A DNA stretch of 64,000 bases, from assembly GCA_015039365.1 (NCBI GenBank), contig WION01000007.1, positions 744,001 through 808,000 of the forward strand. Reading direction: 5' to 3'. The DNA is from Amanita rubescens. Lineage: Eukaryota > Basidiomycota > Agaricomycetes > Agaricales > Amanitaceae. A program made the position numbers and the translations under genes. The notes under the pieces were generated by a model, which saw only the letters and a program-made list of their open reading frames with translations, searched no databases and was not told the DNA's origin. Numbering within the stretch: the stretch's first letter is position 1; every line of letters begins with the position of its first letter. Shown here one piece after another: positions 34,845 to 47,992 of this stretch.

Positions 34845-37634
34845 TCTTCCAACTCTAGACCAAGTTCTTCGTTCCATTGTAGTAGTTCCATATCGTTATC
34901 AGATATGCGCGTACAGCCTCGTATTGACACCCTTACACTATCAGATCGCTATGGGAGAATCACATACGTGTCAATTAAGCTCTTGGCAACACAGAACACG
35001 TACCTTTCCGGTCACTTCGCATGCGCAGTTATACATAGAAGGCATAAAAGGTCAAAGTTCCCATAGAGGCAAAATTAGTTACCATATGTGCGTCATAGGC
35101 GACGTGGACACGGCCGATTCTCTACCGCAGCAATTTTTACCCGTCCGGATTGAATCAGCTTAGCCCCTATCCCTCGGGAACCTTACTCACCGTGCCTCGA
35201 CCGACAGCTGACATATGAGCCGATGACATCCGTTCATCACGATTCCGATGTGCCCGATCAGGTTCTTGTAGACCATTGATCGACCGGCGACCTGGACACT
35301 TTGACAATTGCCACGTCATGCGCATAGAATCGGATGAATTGACTGCGGATTGCATACGACCGATTATGATTACGGTTCTGCCACGGGCAATCGGAGGCAA
35401 AGCGTCGACCTCCACAGTAGTTCGCATCTGTCAACTTCAAGTGATATAATTAGTGCATTGGCATGACAAGGGGCACGAGGCTTCCGCACTGGAGCTACTT
35501 GAGACCTGACTCGAGGTTTCAAGCTTGAGGATGATATGCACGTTAACCGTGCCGCATGTCGGAGGAAAAGCGGTTACTTCGTGTCATGCCAAAAAGACAC
35601 GTTGCGTTTGTATACAAATTTAGACGTTTCTTTGTCCTCGGTGTTAGTGTTGCGCTGCAACAATTTCATACGTGTTTCACAAAAACACTAGCACTTTATT
35701 GTATTCAACTACTTGAACCTAGTTATGTACCTAAGCTGTACGTTAAAAAGTGCACCTATGAGGACGACAGTATGTACGTATGCTGCAAGGATAAAACGCC
35801 CACAGATCCACACGCTTCTAACCGTGTCGGATACGAACAGCGAGTGGCAATAAGAAATAATCGCGAAGATGACAAAAGGGGCTTTTGAAAGGATGCTGAA
35901 AAAGAGATAAAGTTGTGGAAACGAGTGTGGGCGTTTAGTAATGCGAAGGAGTGGAGAAAGTGGACAGTAGTAGTATCAAATGGATGATGCACGGTAATAA
36001 AAGCGACTGGCGACCAAGGATGTCGAAGTCCAGTGAAGTGCATCATGTGCGGGGAGTGGAGGGGGTCGTTTAAGAGATCTTGTAGGCGTATATATACAGA
36101 ATCTAGGTTTGCTTCTTCAGTCCGTTTCTTTATTTTGTTTATAATCGAGTACTTGAGGAGAAAAAGAGGGCAACGCCACTCAAGAATGAGTAGTCTGTGG
36201 ACGTGAACGTGTCAGGGCATGGAGCAGGGATGATCAATCGCCTGTGGGTTTGCATCAATACGGGTAATCAAGCGAGGGAATAGAAGACATACCTGACGGG
36301 AATTGCACGTCGCCGTTTGTCCCAGCCTCGAGGCACTGGCATGGAACAAGACAAGAGAGTGGTACCAAAAAAAAAAAAACCCGAGACCAAACCCATCGTA
36401 ATACTTGATACAGTTTTTGGCAATAAAATTAAGAAAGAATCACCGACAAGACGACGCCCCAGGAAAAAAACGAGGTGAAGCAAGCGCCGCCGAAGTTATA
36501 TGATATAAAAGGGAAATGTGAACTGAATAAAATGTGGATAATAGGTGAAATGTAATGTTCGTGTTGAATAGTGTCACAATTGCGTAGTGCTGCGAAGACC
36601 GGGATCAAAGTCCGATGTACCAAGAGGGAGGAACAAGACGTCGAGAAATGCAGCACAAGTACAGGTGTCGTCTCGGAGTCCAGAAGTCGTTGCTGTTGGT
36701 TGACCCTGAGAGGTGAGAGGTGAGGAGGACGACGGGGATGTCGACCTGAGGCAAGCAAAAGACGCATATCGAGTATCGGAGGGATATAAATTAGACACTA
36801 AGCAAGGACCAAACGATGATGCCCATTTTCCCCCTTTTGCCCGCTCGCCTTGTTAAATGTAACGAGCGGGCAGTAATCAGAGGCGTCCGGCGAGAGCGTT
36901 GATAGTATATACACAAGGAAGGGGTAAACAACTGAATCTTGGCGATCCCAATAAAGTCGGAGAGTCGAGGAATGGAGGATATAACCGCCTGCGAATCGAG
37001 TTGGCCGGACTGCGATAATACCTTTTGTACAACCGTTGGGGAAAATGGAAGAAAAGCGCTAATAACACATTTGGCTTTCGGTGAGAATGACGGAATAGAT
37101 GAAGTTGAGATGAGTAATGGGAGAAGCAGGGGGTGTGCATGTCGTCGCAAATATGGGGCGAACACGCGAAAGCATGGAGTTGTCCTGAACGAGTTACCGA
37201 GCCGGGGAATAAAACCGTAAGGATACACTAAACCAGAATAGTAAAAGTTGAAGAGCGCTGCGGTTCATCTTGATGTTGTTGCATATAATTGAGGCTGGGG
37301 CCGTCGTCCATTCGTCTATAGCATGTGTCGGTGGAGTGTCGAAAAGAGGTCATCTAGATGCGCAACGAGAAGCAAGGGGTGGAAGAGCGGGTGTTGCGTA
37401 GCGTTGATACTGACGATAACGACATGCTGTTTTTGGCCTCGTGGGAACGGAAAATTGGTCAAGGAAAAAATCGGAAATGGTCGGAGCAGCTACCAGGAGC
37501 CCCTATTAGTGCCACGAACGTCAAAAAAGATCCGGGTGCTAAAGGCAGTGTGTTATGACACTAAACGCCGACAAATAAAATGTGGGCGAACCTCAACAAT
37601 TCTCATTAATAATGGTTAAGAATAAAATAGCTGT
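34845..37634. other. Gene-poor stretch, no supported gene
   Basis: Overlapping frames on both strands up to 145 codons are low-complexity and lack domains. Part may be the 3' untranslated region of the gene at 37635. A TATATATA stretch lies near 36.09 kb, and there is a 13-base A run near 36.37 kb. Confidence 0.5.
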
Positions 37635-38976
37635 TCAAATGAACAGCGGATCGGGCAGTTCGTCCGGACTAGGCGAGTTCTGGAACGACGAACTCGCAAA
37701 GTAGCCTGCCACTTTTTCGGCTGCCTCCTTTTCAAATTGCCTCTCCCTAGCTTGCGCAGCAGCAGGAGTGAAGTCACGAGCAAATTTGGGCGTTACGGGC
37801 TGAGATGTCTTGAACGGCGAAGAATATGCGTGTAGAGGAACCTTTTTTCCAGCACCAGGCGTCTTGGATAATTGGAAAAATGTCGAAACGCTGGGGTTCC
37901 ACCCCGAAGAGGTGTCTTCGTCAGAAGACATGTGGAAAACACCCTCGCTGGGGCTTCGTTTGTGCTTTCGCGCGCCCTGGCGGCCCTTTTGCTGAGGCGC
38001 CGATAACGGTGCGGAAGGCAACGAGGGGAAAAATCCAGTAGCGGGCGCAGTACGGGGGCTCGTATTGAACTTGTTCTGCACCTTGGGGCGGGTAGGCGTA
38101 ACGGGGGGTTCATGGTCGGACAAATCACCTGCATCGGTCATGTCATCGCATATAGGGAAGACGTCAAAAGCGATCGTGCCAGCAGTCGAAGAGCGCCTGC
38201 GCTGCTGCTCCGTGGGCATATGCGACTGTGCAGGATCGGAACGAGAGAGGTTATGCGCATGCGTACGGGTAGTGATGGGGGGTACAGGAATGGCCTTGCT
38301 GGAGGCAGGGGAAGGCGAGGGTGGTACGGCACCTGCCTGAGGCTGCCTGCGACGAGCCAGTTTCCCGGAAGGCTTGGAAGTCAGTGTAGGCGGAAGCTTA
38401 TGAGAGGATGCGTCGTCGAGGAAGGGATCAAAAAGATTAGCGGTTTGCGAGTTTAGGACGTAAGGACCCTCTGCCTGCGAGGTCTTGGTTTGTGGTAGAG
38501 TAGGAGGCGAGGGTTGACGGGCGGATCTGCTACCGCGCAACGAGTTATGAGAGGTGCTCCTGAGTCAAATCCATATGAGCAACTCCCAATCATGCGCATC
38601 TAGTCAGAATGATTCACCTAGGTAAAGTCCTGGGGTTGGCATTTGTCTTGTCCTTGGGTTGCTTTGCGTGAGCACGTCCGCGCAGCTGGGGCGACGGGGT
38701 CGGAGATGGAGCGGCTGGCAATGGAAGAGCCGGGGCAGACTTATCTGCAACGACAGAATTTGGCAGCCTAGGCCTAGAAGCGACCTTCTGCCTTTGTTGT
38801 GCATGAAGCTGACGATTATGATTCGGCGAGGGACGAGGTGGTTTTGATAGCGAAAGCAAACCAGGTGTTCGGGTTGGTTGGACAACGACGACCGGGGGAG
38901 CAGATGGGTTACGTCTGTGAGAGTGTACGAGCGAAGGCGAGAGAGGGAGCATGGGGTGTTTGTGAACGAGCATCAT
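37635..38976 (-). CDS. Ser/Pro-rich protein of unknown function
   Basis: Two exons (38618-38976 and 37635-38559) joined by a 58 bp GT-AG intron give about 427 residues. The N-terminal half is basic and Pro/Ser-rich (PPVVVVQPTRTPGLLSLSKP). The C-terminal part has conserved-looking segments: TIAFDVFPICDD, RKHKRSPSEGVFHMSSDED, PLHAYSSPFKTSQPVTPKFA and AREREFEK-like ARERQFEKEAAEKVAGYFAS, ending LPDPLFI. There is no signal peptide or membrane segment. SP/TP motifs suggest a phosphorylated, possibly nuclear, protein. I do not recognise a named family. Stop at 37635-37637; the start is the first ATG of the frame. Confidence 0.7.
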
Positions 38977-40004
38977 GGTGGAGAAAGATAGAGCGAGGGA
39001 GAGGGAGTATTAGACAAAACGGGCTTCCTCTTTTGGTTTATTTTGTATTATTGATATCTGGTGGCGTTTCGCACCACATGATCGGCTCTTCCGCCGAATG
39101 TTCCAGCGTTTCTGTTCCAGCATGTGAACATTCTCACATCGCTTGCCCTTACTAGCTGCCCTCGGAACTCTACTGTTATTGTCTGTTCCATAGGCACCGA
39201 TGCGGTCTTTTCATCTTGCGATAAGTCTTCGGACACGTTGCTGCCACCCTCCGCGGCTAGATCCACATAGTACAACTCATAAGGCAATAGGGCTATGCCA
39301 TTCTGGCCCTACTGCACAGCTCCGATCTGACATATACGAATCCATTATCATCATAACCCCACCGCTCCATATATCGTAGTTTTCCCCGCTTGTGCCCGTT
39401 CACTACCCTATCATATCATATCATCACGTACTCCATATCCAAAACCTTCCCATCCTGAAGGTACAATAATTTACCTTGATCACCGCTTCCGAGCGCCGAA
39501 AGCATATCTCGCAGGTCAATTAGCCTGTGGGTATCAAACGTCGGAATTAGACTATACCTTTGCAGTCGCCACCCTGGGGTCACGAGGCTCCCCAATTCGC
39601 CGCTCACTTCGCAACGTCTTGAGACCAGGGTAGCCCTCCAGGGGGCTCCCGTAAGCGCACTGTAACAAAGGTACACTCGTTCATCTAGATTCGCATGCGC
39701 CAGTCTACGGCATGCTACTATCCTTATACCCTTATCGTCCCCCTCCCCAACAATAGCACAATGCTTCAGCTTGAATAACACATACATAACACGAGGCACT
39801 ATCAACGTTTTCTTCTTGCTTCTCTATTACCAATGCTCTTGTCATTCAGACAACACGGGGCATCAACGTCTATTACTAAGTACGATTCAATCTGTGGCCG
39901 TCCTACATAGATTATTGTGAAGAAATTACCGCGGTACGTCCGGCAGCAACAAAAAGTGCTAATGTATTGAGCGTCCCTCAACTCTCCCTGAGATCACATG
40001 AACC
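38977..40004. other. Intergenic with one doubtful small frame
   Basis: Apart from the low-confidence frame at 39416-39805 nothing is supported. Confidence 0.5.
39416..39805 (-). CDS. Doubtful hypothetical protein (129 aa)
   Basis: A single uninterrupted frame starting MIVPRVMYVLFKLKHCAIVG and ending VLDMEYVMI. The composition is reasonable for a protein (RLIDLRDMLSALGSGDQGK) but no domain, signal or neighbour supports it. It could equally be chance. Confidence 0.22.
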   Translation of the reverse strand: MIVPRVMYVLFKLKHCAIVGEGDDKGIRIVACRRLAHANLDERVYLCYSALTGAPWRATLVSRRCEVSGELGSLVTPGWRLQRYSLIPTFDTHRLIDLRDMLSALGSGDQGKLLYLQDGKVLDMEYVMI

Positions 40005-41850
40005 TTAGTTCGCAAGCAGCATTTTCCGGGGATCCTCAATGTATTCTTTCACTTTCACTTTAAGGGCAGATACAACAATCAGTCGCCTATCCGGCTTCTT
40101 TACGCGAGAAATACCTACCAAGGAAAGTAACAGCTTCCCGGCCATCTAGCAGACGGTGGTCATAGGTGAGCGCCACTACCATAATGGGCCTAATGACGAT
40201 CTGTCCATTGACGACCACGGGCTTTTCTTTGATCGCATGCATACCTGTCACATGCACAAAGGGCCCATTTTTGGCTTAGCACAACCTAGGATTGCATCAT
40301 CGAGGGAGAAAAAAACGTACCTAGTACGGCGGCCTGTGGAAGATTGATAATAGGCGTGCCATAAAGCGAGCCGAAGACTCCGCCATTAGAGCTACATCAC
40401 GAATAGAGCCAACGTTAGACTAATGATGAAAGCCCCAGAACCACACCACGTACATAGTAAAAGTACCACCGGACATATCTTCCAGTGTGAGCTTACTGTC
40501 TCGTGCCTACCCAACGACACGTAAGAGGAGCAGAAATACCGCAATTCTGATAGAGCCATACCTTCTTACCGAGATCGGCAATTTCTTTCTCGATCTGAAC
40601 GAAATTCATGGCCTCAGCGTTTCTAACGACAGGGGTAACAAGCCCCTTGGGCGTCGCCACTGCAACGCTTAGATCAACAAAATCGTGATACACAATCTCA
40701 TCGTCTTCGATGTAAGCGTTAGCAGCGGGAATTTCTCGCAACGCGAGAGTGCACGCCTTTGCGAAGGCGCTCATAAAACCGAGTTTTACGTCATGTTCTT
40801 TTAGCACTTCATCCTTGTATTTTTTGCGCATTTCCATTAACGACGACATATCGATCTCGTTGAACGTAGTCAACGAGGCTGCCGCATTTTGAGACTCTTT
40901 CAGGCGCTCAGCAATGCGCAGGCGCATGCGACTCATCTTGACCTGAAAAATGCGTTAGAGGCGCGCCGCTGAGCATCTTGCCGAGGACATACTCTCGTCT
41001 CATTGCGTGAGCCTGGAACGACTGCAGACAAAGGCTTCTCTTCCTTTTTAGGCGCTTTCTCAAGATCCTTCCCCTTTGTTGCTTCCTTTTTCACCTCCTT
41101 CGGCTTTTCTGATGGTGCAGGTGGCTCTGGTAGCTTCTTATCTACTTGCTGGTCGGCAGGCTTTGGCTTCTCCGTTTCAACAGCTTGCTCTTCCTTTGGC
41201 GACGCAGGTGCAGGAGCTTGATTGAAGCGAGACGTAAATAAAGATAACCAAAAAGCGGATAGATCGCACACATACTCTCGCCCACCTCACCGGGCTCAAT
41301 GACAAACAGATCTTGTCCGACGGCGACAGTATCTTCCTCATTCGCCAACAACTGCACAATCTTGCCTGATTTCGGTGCATTTACCGTCACGTCGATCTAC
41401 CGAACCATCAAATCTCTCCTTGAATCCTGTCACGTTACTTTTAGAATGTACCTTGTCCGTTTCAATAGTAGCAACTTCCTCGTCTGCAGCTACGGTATCT
41501 CCGACTTGTTTTGACCACGACTTGAGTGTTCCCTCGCTAATAGATTCCGCCATCTGAGGGACCTTTACCGTCTCGGCTGATCGTGAACGTACGCATCACC
41601 ATGCTATTTCCCGGTCGTTTCGAGACGGCACCCACTCACCCTCTAAAAGCCTCGTCGAATGAAACTGGGCTCTCTGCGCATAGATGTTTGCTGTCTCCCT
41701 GCATCCAAAAGACATATAAGATCGAGATTTGCGCAACGCAGCCGGCACAACTCACCATGCTTTGAACACGCCGCGAGCAGCAGCTCCGCTGTGGCGGGCG
41801 TGTAGAAGGCCGCGACCACGCGCGACTGCAATGATGTGTTTCGACAGCAT
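40005..41850 (-). CDS. KGD2: Dihydrolipoamide succinyltransferase (E2 of 2-oxoglutarate dehydrogenase)
   Basis: The start at 41850 gives a mitochondrial presequence ([20 protein letters not shown]). The lipoyl domain follows, starting with [16 protein letters not shown] and carrying [11 protein letters not shown] with the lipoylated Lys, then an Ala/Lys/Pro/Glu linker. The catalytic domain has [91 protein letters not shown] and the active-site [14 protein letters not shown], ending [13 protein letters not shown] (stop 40005-40007). There is no separate E3-binding domain, as usual for this enzyme. It transfers succinyl groups to CoA in the TCA cycle in the matrix. A likely 5'UTR intron lies at about 41.86-41.92 kb, preceded by a short upstream ATG frame. 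Confidence 0.95.
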
Positions 41851-43515
41851 GGAGAAACTAGAATACGTCAGTCGGGTATGAGTGCACAGTTGTAGTTCCG
41901 GACGGCGGTTGCTGGCGCTCACCGGGATGTAATTTGTTTGTCCCTTGTTTTCCATCGTCGGCTTTTGCCTGTACCCGGGCCCGGAAGCGGATCTTTATAC
42001 TATGCCACTAGGCGCTGGCCCTGCTTTGAGCTTTTTCTCGGCGACGTACGTATCCGTATTCCGCGATGATTGCACAATGTCATTTGATCATCCTTGCGAA
42101 ATTTGGTTAATCAGAAAATCTAGTAACCTGGTGCCATTAATTTGTTGAACGCAACATCCTAGTGTTTTCTGCGGGCCCAGAGTTTGTGGTACCGAATATC
42201 ATGTATGTGCTGGCCATCACAAGCACTCTTGGCTACTCTAGGTTTATCGGACACATTTTGTTGCCCACTTGGCTCTCCTCCTATGAACGCAGTCCACATG
42301 TGGGTGAGGTTCATCATTTTGCTAACACCCGTGGCCCTTGACGCAGGTAAGGATATGCGGCACGGTTTCGACATTTCACTAGCTTCCGTGGCCCCTAGTT
42401 ACAGGTAGGTATACGCGACGTGGTTTCGACGTGAAGCTCATTCATTTCCTGACCTCGAATATCATTGGATGAATTGCATATTCCGCCCAATACGGAACCG
42501 TTCACTCGAAACTTATAACCTTTTCCGCAATTGGAGAGCTAAAAGGCAATATAAGCCTATGGACTAGTCATTGAAAAATCACAGGTGCCACCCCTGAGAA
42601 TATATGCTCATGGGGTGTGTACATGTGAAATATTACAGGTAGACTGTGACGAATCTGATGAGACAGATTCAAACTATCATCCTTCTGCGCACGGCTTCTT
42701 CACCTGGCGACTCTGTTCTAACCTCGCAAAGAACATGATAATGCTACTCTTGTATGTGTTTCAGATGTCGTGGGTGTCCCACATACCACCGGGCCACCCT
42801 CCTAGCCGCAGCCTATCATGACCAGAAAGGCAAATCGATGAGACGAGAGATTGGCGTAGATGCACACGCGACGAACAATGGGGGATTTTGAATTGAACTT
42901 CCATTTAAATCGGACAATGCAATTTGGCTGTCTCGCAGAGCATCACGGAAGTAAAGAGGCTTGGAAGGATGGAGAACATGCATGAAAAACGCATTAAATC
43001 GTCAACACACGCCAGGCGGATATGTAGCATGGTTACTTGGGGCCCCAGAGTAGGAAAAGTGTCATCGCCACTGGCAGTATCATCGCTGTCAGCCTAGGAC
43101 ATTTGATGGCCGTCATACGATCGAGCACGTTTTCGTCTAGAAAAACGCTCGACACATGTTTTCTTGTATCCAACAAGTTGACTGGGATAGATAGGGCCTC
43201 ATTCCAAGTTATTCCAAATCGAAAATTCGGAGAGTTGCCTTGGAGCATCACAACCTGGCGTGCAATATCATGGCTTCATGTCCGCCACCCTCAAGGCATC
43301 CTCAACACCTGAGGTTGTCGGCTAGAGGCTGGCGAATATCTCCGTAAACCCACATCTAAATTTCATCATTTTTGCAACTATCGACTGCAACGTGTTACTG
43401 CGACATGTCAGGGCTGCGTTGCGTTTTAGTGTACTAAAATGTATTAGGCCGTCATCGTGTCCTTTAAATTTTCGTTTTAAATCTATAAGGATATACACCG
43501 ACTCATCCCATACAG
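41851..43515. other. Intergenic, no supported gene
   Basis: Between the KGD2 promoter and the 3' end of homoserine dehydrogenase. Contains a two-unit tandem repeat near 42.33 kb; other frames are short and lack domains. Confidence 0.5.
42330..42433. repeat. Imperfect tandem repeat, 57 bp period
   Basis: CGTGGCCC...CAGGTA-GGATAT...GGTTTCGAC occurs at 42330 and again 57 bp later at 42387, at about 75-80 percent identity by eye. Confidence 0.55.
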
Positions 43516-44861
43516 TTAGATCAATTTTAGAAGGTCCCCCAGAACGCCCATAGCAGTAACAGCGGCACCAGCGCCGGCTCCTTGAACAATGAGAGGTCTA
43601 GGGCTATACCTCTCCGTATGGAACATGATGATGTTATCCGACCCGCCAAGGGAAGTGGAAAATGGGTGATCAATGGGGTACCTAGTTCATTCACCCTTCA
43701 GTGTAAATCCGAAATTGACTAGGATCGAGAACGCACTTTTCCAACCCTGCTTTGACTTGTCCGTTAACAGCATCTACGACACCGACAAATCTTAGGACTT
43801 TGCCTTCAGCGCTAGCTTCTGCCCTAAGTTTCGAGAACTGCGCATCAAACTCCGGAAGGCGCGCGATGAACTCGTCGCCTGTGGGGATACCTTCTAGAGC
43901 TGAAGGAATGAGAGAGGCAGTCTGTACAGTGGCGAATGACTGTAATTCTGGAAGCGATACTGGTTTGATAGAAAGTGTCGAGATGGTTCGCGATAAGATG
44001 GTTAATTTTCTCGCGACGTCAAAGCCGTTAAGATCGTCTGCCGGATGAGGTTCCTATCCAAGAGTTATTCATAGCAAAGTGCATTGTAGCATGGAGGACA
44101 TACAGTGTAGCCTTTTTCCCGTGCTGCTTTGACAATGGAAGAGAAAGTCGGTCCGTCAGGCTTGCCCGTTGAGAATTCGTTAAATATGTAGCTCATCGTG
44201 CCAGAGAATACACCCTCGATTTTGACGATCTAGGCGATCCTCCGTCATCAGTCGCGTTCTAATGCATCCTTTATTAGTTGCTCACCTTATCGCCCGTTCC
44301 GACGAGCTCTTTCAAGGTGTTTATTACCGGCAAGCCTGCGCCTACCGTGGACTCGTTTAGATATCGAGCGCCAGATGCTCTGCTACTCTGGATGATGGCA
44401 TTGTACAGGCTGATGTCACCGGAAAAGGCTTTTTTATTCGGTGTAACGACGTGGATTCCTTTCTCAAGCCATAGAGGATACAGAGCAGCGACGGCGTCAG
44501 AGGATGTGTTGTCAACGAGAGCAACGCGCTCGTTCGCTTGGACCAATGCATGCAATCGTTCCGTCAAGGCGTGTAGGTCAGCCTTTTCCAATGAGGCAGC
44601 GAGAGTCGATTTCCAGTCGTCGGTCTGTTGGATCGGCTTCGTCGAGTTGAAGATGGATCGCGTAGATGAAGATAAGGAGATCAACCTAAACGGCGATACA
44701 TTTTGTGGTATGGAGAGTAGTTGATTGATCAATTCAGATCCCACAAGACCCACGCCAACGATGGCGACATGGATCTGTGACTGTTTCAAGTCTCGTTGCA
44801 TGATCGTATGTGAAAACCTGAGAGCAGCTAGTGGAAATCCAAGTCTCCTGATCACGAACAT
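43516..44861 (-). CDS. HOM6: Homoserine dehydrogenase
   Basis: The N-terminal Rossmann motif is VAIVGVGLVGSELINQLLS. It is followed by NVSPFRLISLSSSTRSI, ALVDNTSSDAVAALYPLWL, VVTPNKKAFSGDISLY, NESTVGAGLPVINTLKELV, then IEGVFSGTMSYIFNEFS, EPHPADDLNGFDVARKLTIL and, across a GTGCGT-donor intron, LEKYPIDHPFSTSLGGSDNI, ending GAGAGAAVTAMGVLGDLLKL. All substrate and NADP-binding segments of the family are present and the length is normal. It reduces aspartate semialdehyde to homoserine for Thr, Met and Ile synthesis in the cytosol. The start at 44861 adds a short N-terminal extension before the usual start region at MQRDLKQ. Confidence 0.95.
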
Positions 44862-45227
44862 GGTAAAACCGTGTCAAAATCATCTTTCTATGTACTCGTG
44901 GCTTGATCGAATTTCATTTCCCTTAGGGCTTCTTTCAGGGTGACGTCCTAACTACCGTTGATAAATGGCAACCCTACAGCGGGTCATCCTCACAGGGTGT
45001 ACTAATCGGAACATTCCGCGAGTATACATGAAAATTGGGCTGTTTCATAAACCGCAAACCATTAATGAATTCTAGGTTTGCTGCAGGAGCGGCGGTGAAT
45101 TTGTAGCGAATCTGCCATGTGCGTCCACTCAAAAAATGCGTGATCCCAAAATAGAACTTGTATTGTCCTTACGTAATCCAAAGCAAACTTAGTTGCGGCC
45201 ACGCCAGGAGCCAAAGTCCACCACGCC

Positions 45228-47623
45228 ATGCAGGTTGTACTGTCCTATCAGCCTCTCCGCTTTTCATAGCGCTAAATCAAACACAGGACTCGGAACAAAC
45301 TTCTCAGTCGTCGCAATTCTTCAACTACTTTGACGTCTCCAGCAACTTTGCTTGGCGGGAGACGCGTCTGACCGAGATCGAACAGCGTAGGGCGCTCCTC
45401 GGCGATACTTTGATATTCGACTTTTTGCTTTTGAACGGGGGGATACAAAAACCTGATAGGTTTTATCCACCCTCAGATGTTTCCGCGTTGCAGCAGCTAC
45501 TAGACGCAATAGAAGCGTCACACTATGACACGCTCAAGAAGGAGTGCTTAGTGTACTATCTTCTCAAGTGGCATCAGGATGGGAGGGAAGGGCGCTTCCA
45601 GTTGGATCGCTGTATTCCTCCTCATTTTGCGGCCCTTGCGGACGCGTACTGGCTATTGGACACGGGGGCAAACATTCCGGTACGTCGTGGCACCTTTGTT
45701 TGTTCAACCTTGACTCAAGCACGTCGTAGCTTGCGGTGTCCATTCTTTCAGACTCGCGTCTTGATCAAGAATACGTATCAAAAGTTCTGCAAGCCATCTC
45801 CCTCACTTCTAATCCGACGTTGATTGTGAAGTATGTTCGCACCGCAAGACCGGCGCTAACGGAGCCGCGTGACCTGGACTTATACGTCGTTGCATTGGCT
45901 GAATGTTGTAGTTTATGTGATGCTTGGGAGTACCAGCGCACGTTTAGCCAGACGAGCACCTTGCGTTCAAGGCTGTTTAAAAAGTTGTTGGAGTGGTCTG
46001 TGACGCGTAAGTGTCCGTAGCCTTTAAGGAGATCATCACTCAAAGAGAAACAGCAAAACCTAAACCGGCCGCATTGAAGCAACTTCTCTTTCTCCCTCTC
46101 ATGCCATTTGAGGAGTCGCTTTTACGCTCGTTTGCGCTTGAACCCTCTCCATCACCACGTCCTGCATCGATGGCGGCTTTACAGGATCTGATCTGTATTC
46201 GACTGATTCAAGGGGGCAGATATACAGAAGCAATCAAAATGGACCACGAGTTCACTGCCTCTACTTCAAGCATATTGAAAGGCCTGACCATTGAACGGAG
46301 TAAGATGATACAAGAGCTATACACTACCCTCCCTGCAGCAGAGCGTCTCTTACTAGACGAAGAACTCAAACAGACTAACAAACAACTTCCGCCATCCCCA
46401 CCAAGTCCCCGGAACATGTCGGCCAGCTGGTCAGGCGATCTCAGTGCGTCATCCTCATGGGAGGATGTGCGTAAGATGCTTTCACCGTCGCCACACGGGA
46501 AACGCACTCATATGAAGTCCCTGGGTCGAGATGTGCAACTCTCCCCCAAGTCTATTGCGGAACGGTCACAGGCACCGCGATTTGGCGGTCCATTACCCAA
46601 AAAGTCTTTGGCAGACATTCATTTACCTTTGATATCCACTTCCAATGCTCCTCCGAAACCGATCCAGCGAAAAGCTTTCCTCTTCCCCACATACCTGCAA
46701 CCAAACAGCCAGCGAAACCAACGGGATATGTGCCCACAGTTTCTGCGCTCGATGTGCCGAGAGGGCCTCCACCCGCGAAATTCTCGCCTGAGCGACACGT
46801 TTCTCCACCAAATGGTCTCCCAGCCCCCGGCCCTTCGTTTTCCTCCGCTAGCAGGAATAAGAATGCATTTTATCAACCTCCTCCAATACCAAAAGGATTT
46901 GACGTTGCTCGCGCGGAGAATCACGTCGCCAAACCTGAGGTGCCTGTAGCAGGGCCTTCTAATGAAGATGTTGATGCAAATATGGCGGACGTGGACGTTG
47001 AAGAAACCCAGGACGATGCGAACCCGCCGGAGTTGGAATTCTCGATATTCGGTGATGATGCTATCACGTCACAAATCGGGACATCTGTGATCAACGGATT
47101 TTCGGATCAAGAAAAGAAGAGGAGAAATGTTCCCCCCGGTGCATTCATGTTGGACGAAGAGGATGGTATGGAGGACGAGGACGCTTGGGAAATGTCGGCT
47201 CAATCAGCCCCGTCGCGGCCGAGGAGAAGCCAGCCTCCAATGGCGGCAAAGACTGAGGATAAACCAGCACCAGCTACGGAGAAGAAGAGCACGAAGACGA
47301 GATACTCGACCACCACCAGAGAGGTGGAGCAGCTCAAACGGAGTCTGCCGGGCGCATTAATGGATGATGAAGATGAGGAGGAAGACCATGTTGCACCATT
47401 AAAGCAGCCGTCACCGCCACGACGGCTGCGCAAGGCACGGTCTTCTATGTCGTCCGATCAAGGAGAGGAATCAGAGGCACCGCAGACGCGTCGGCGGTCG
47501 TCAAGAATTTCGAGCCAAGTTAATGTGACTGCGCCGGATGAGTCGCCAAAAAAGCCCAGCACGTCAACGAAGACGAGGAAGAGTACAAAATCATCGACCT
47601 CGTCGACGAAGAAAAAGCGATGA
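45228..47623 (+). CDS. ELYS-type nuclear pore protein
   Basis: Exon 1 is just ATGCAG (45228-45233); a GT-AG intron leads to DSEQTSQSSQFFNYFDVSSN. The helical ELYS domain follows: RRALLGDTLIFDFLLLNGG, TLKKECLVYYLLKWHQDG, IPPHFAALADAYWLLDTG, LDQEYVSKVLQAISLTSNP, ALQDLICIRLIQGGRYTEAI. The second half is disordered, acidic then basic, ending in Ser/Lys-rich repeats with RRSSRISSQ. ELYS docks nucleoporin subcomplexes on chromatin. Between about 46.65 and 46.74 kb the frame shifts (IQRKAFLFP to PTVSALDVPRGPPPAKF) with no GT-AG intron that fits, so a frameshift or sequence error is likely. Divergent from HOM6. The 3' end was duplicated downstream. Confidence 0.85.
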
Positions 47624-47992
47624 GTGTTATGTTATGTATTGAACAGTTGCGACGCGTGTTTAAATCTGCTTGTATATATAATTTATCGACGCTTCGTGCT
47701 ACTTCTTTACTATACAATGTACTTCGCTGTAGGTTTGGGAGATACCTATGGAATATCTTCGGGTAATGTCTTTTGACTGTAGATCTGGTCGAAAATATTC
47801 GGTATCATGGACCTTCAACTAGGATTGTCATCAGGAAGCATAGTATTAATCTGCTATCTCAAAATTTCGCATCCCACAGAGTATTTTCGTAGTTCATTAT
47901 AACCGTGTCAATCTGTACATACATATCTAGATACGATATGGACGATCGTGGGATGGAAATCTCATGTTCTTGGCGACCTTCGCTAGTAATCA

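Noticed and set aside
36268..37228. Several minus-strand frames up to 145 codons
   Set aside because: Low-complexity, no domain, no intron logic, and overlapping plus-strand frames are equally long.
41851..41955. Upstream ATG (MENKGQ) as the KGD2 start
   Set aside because: Splicing its likely intron puts it out of frame, and the downstream Met gives a good mitochondrial presequence.
42585..42821. A 78-codon plus-strand frame
   Set aside because: No domain and no flanking exon; near simple repeats.
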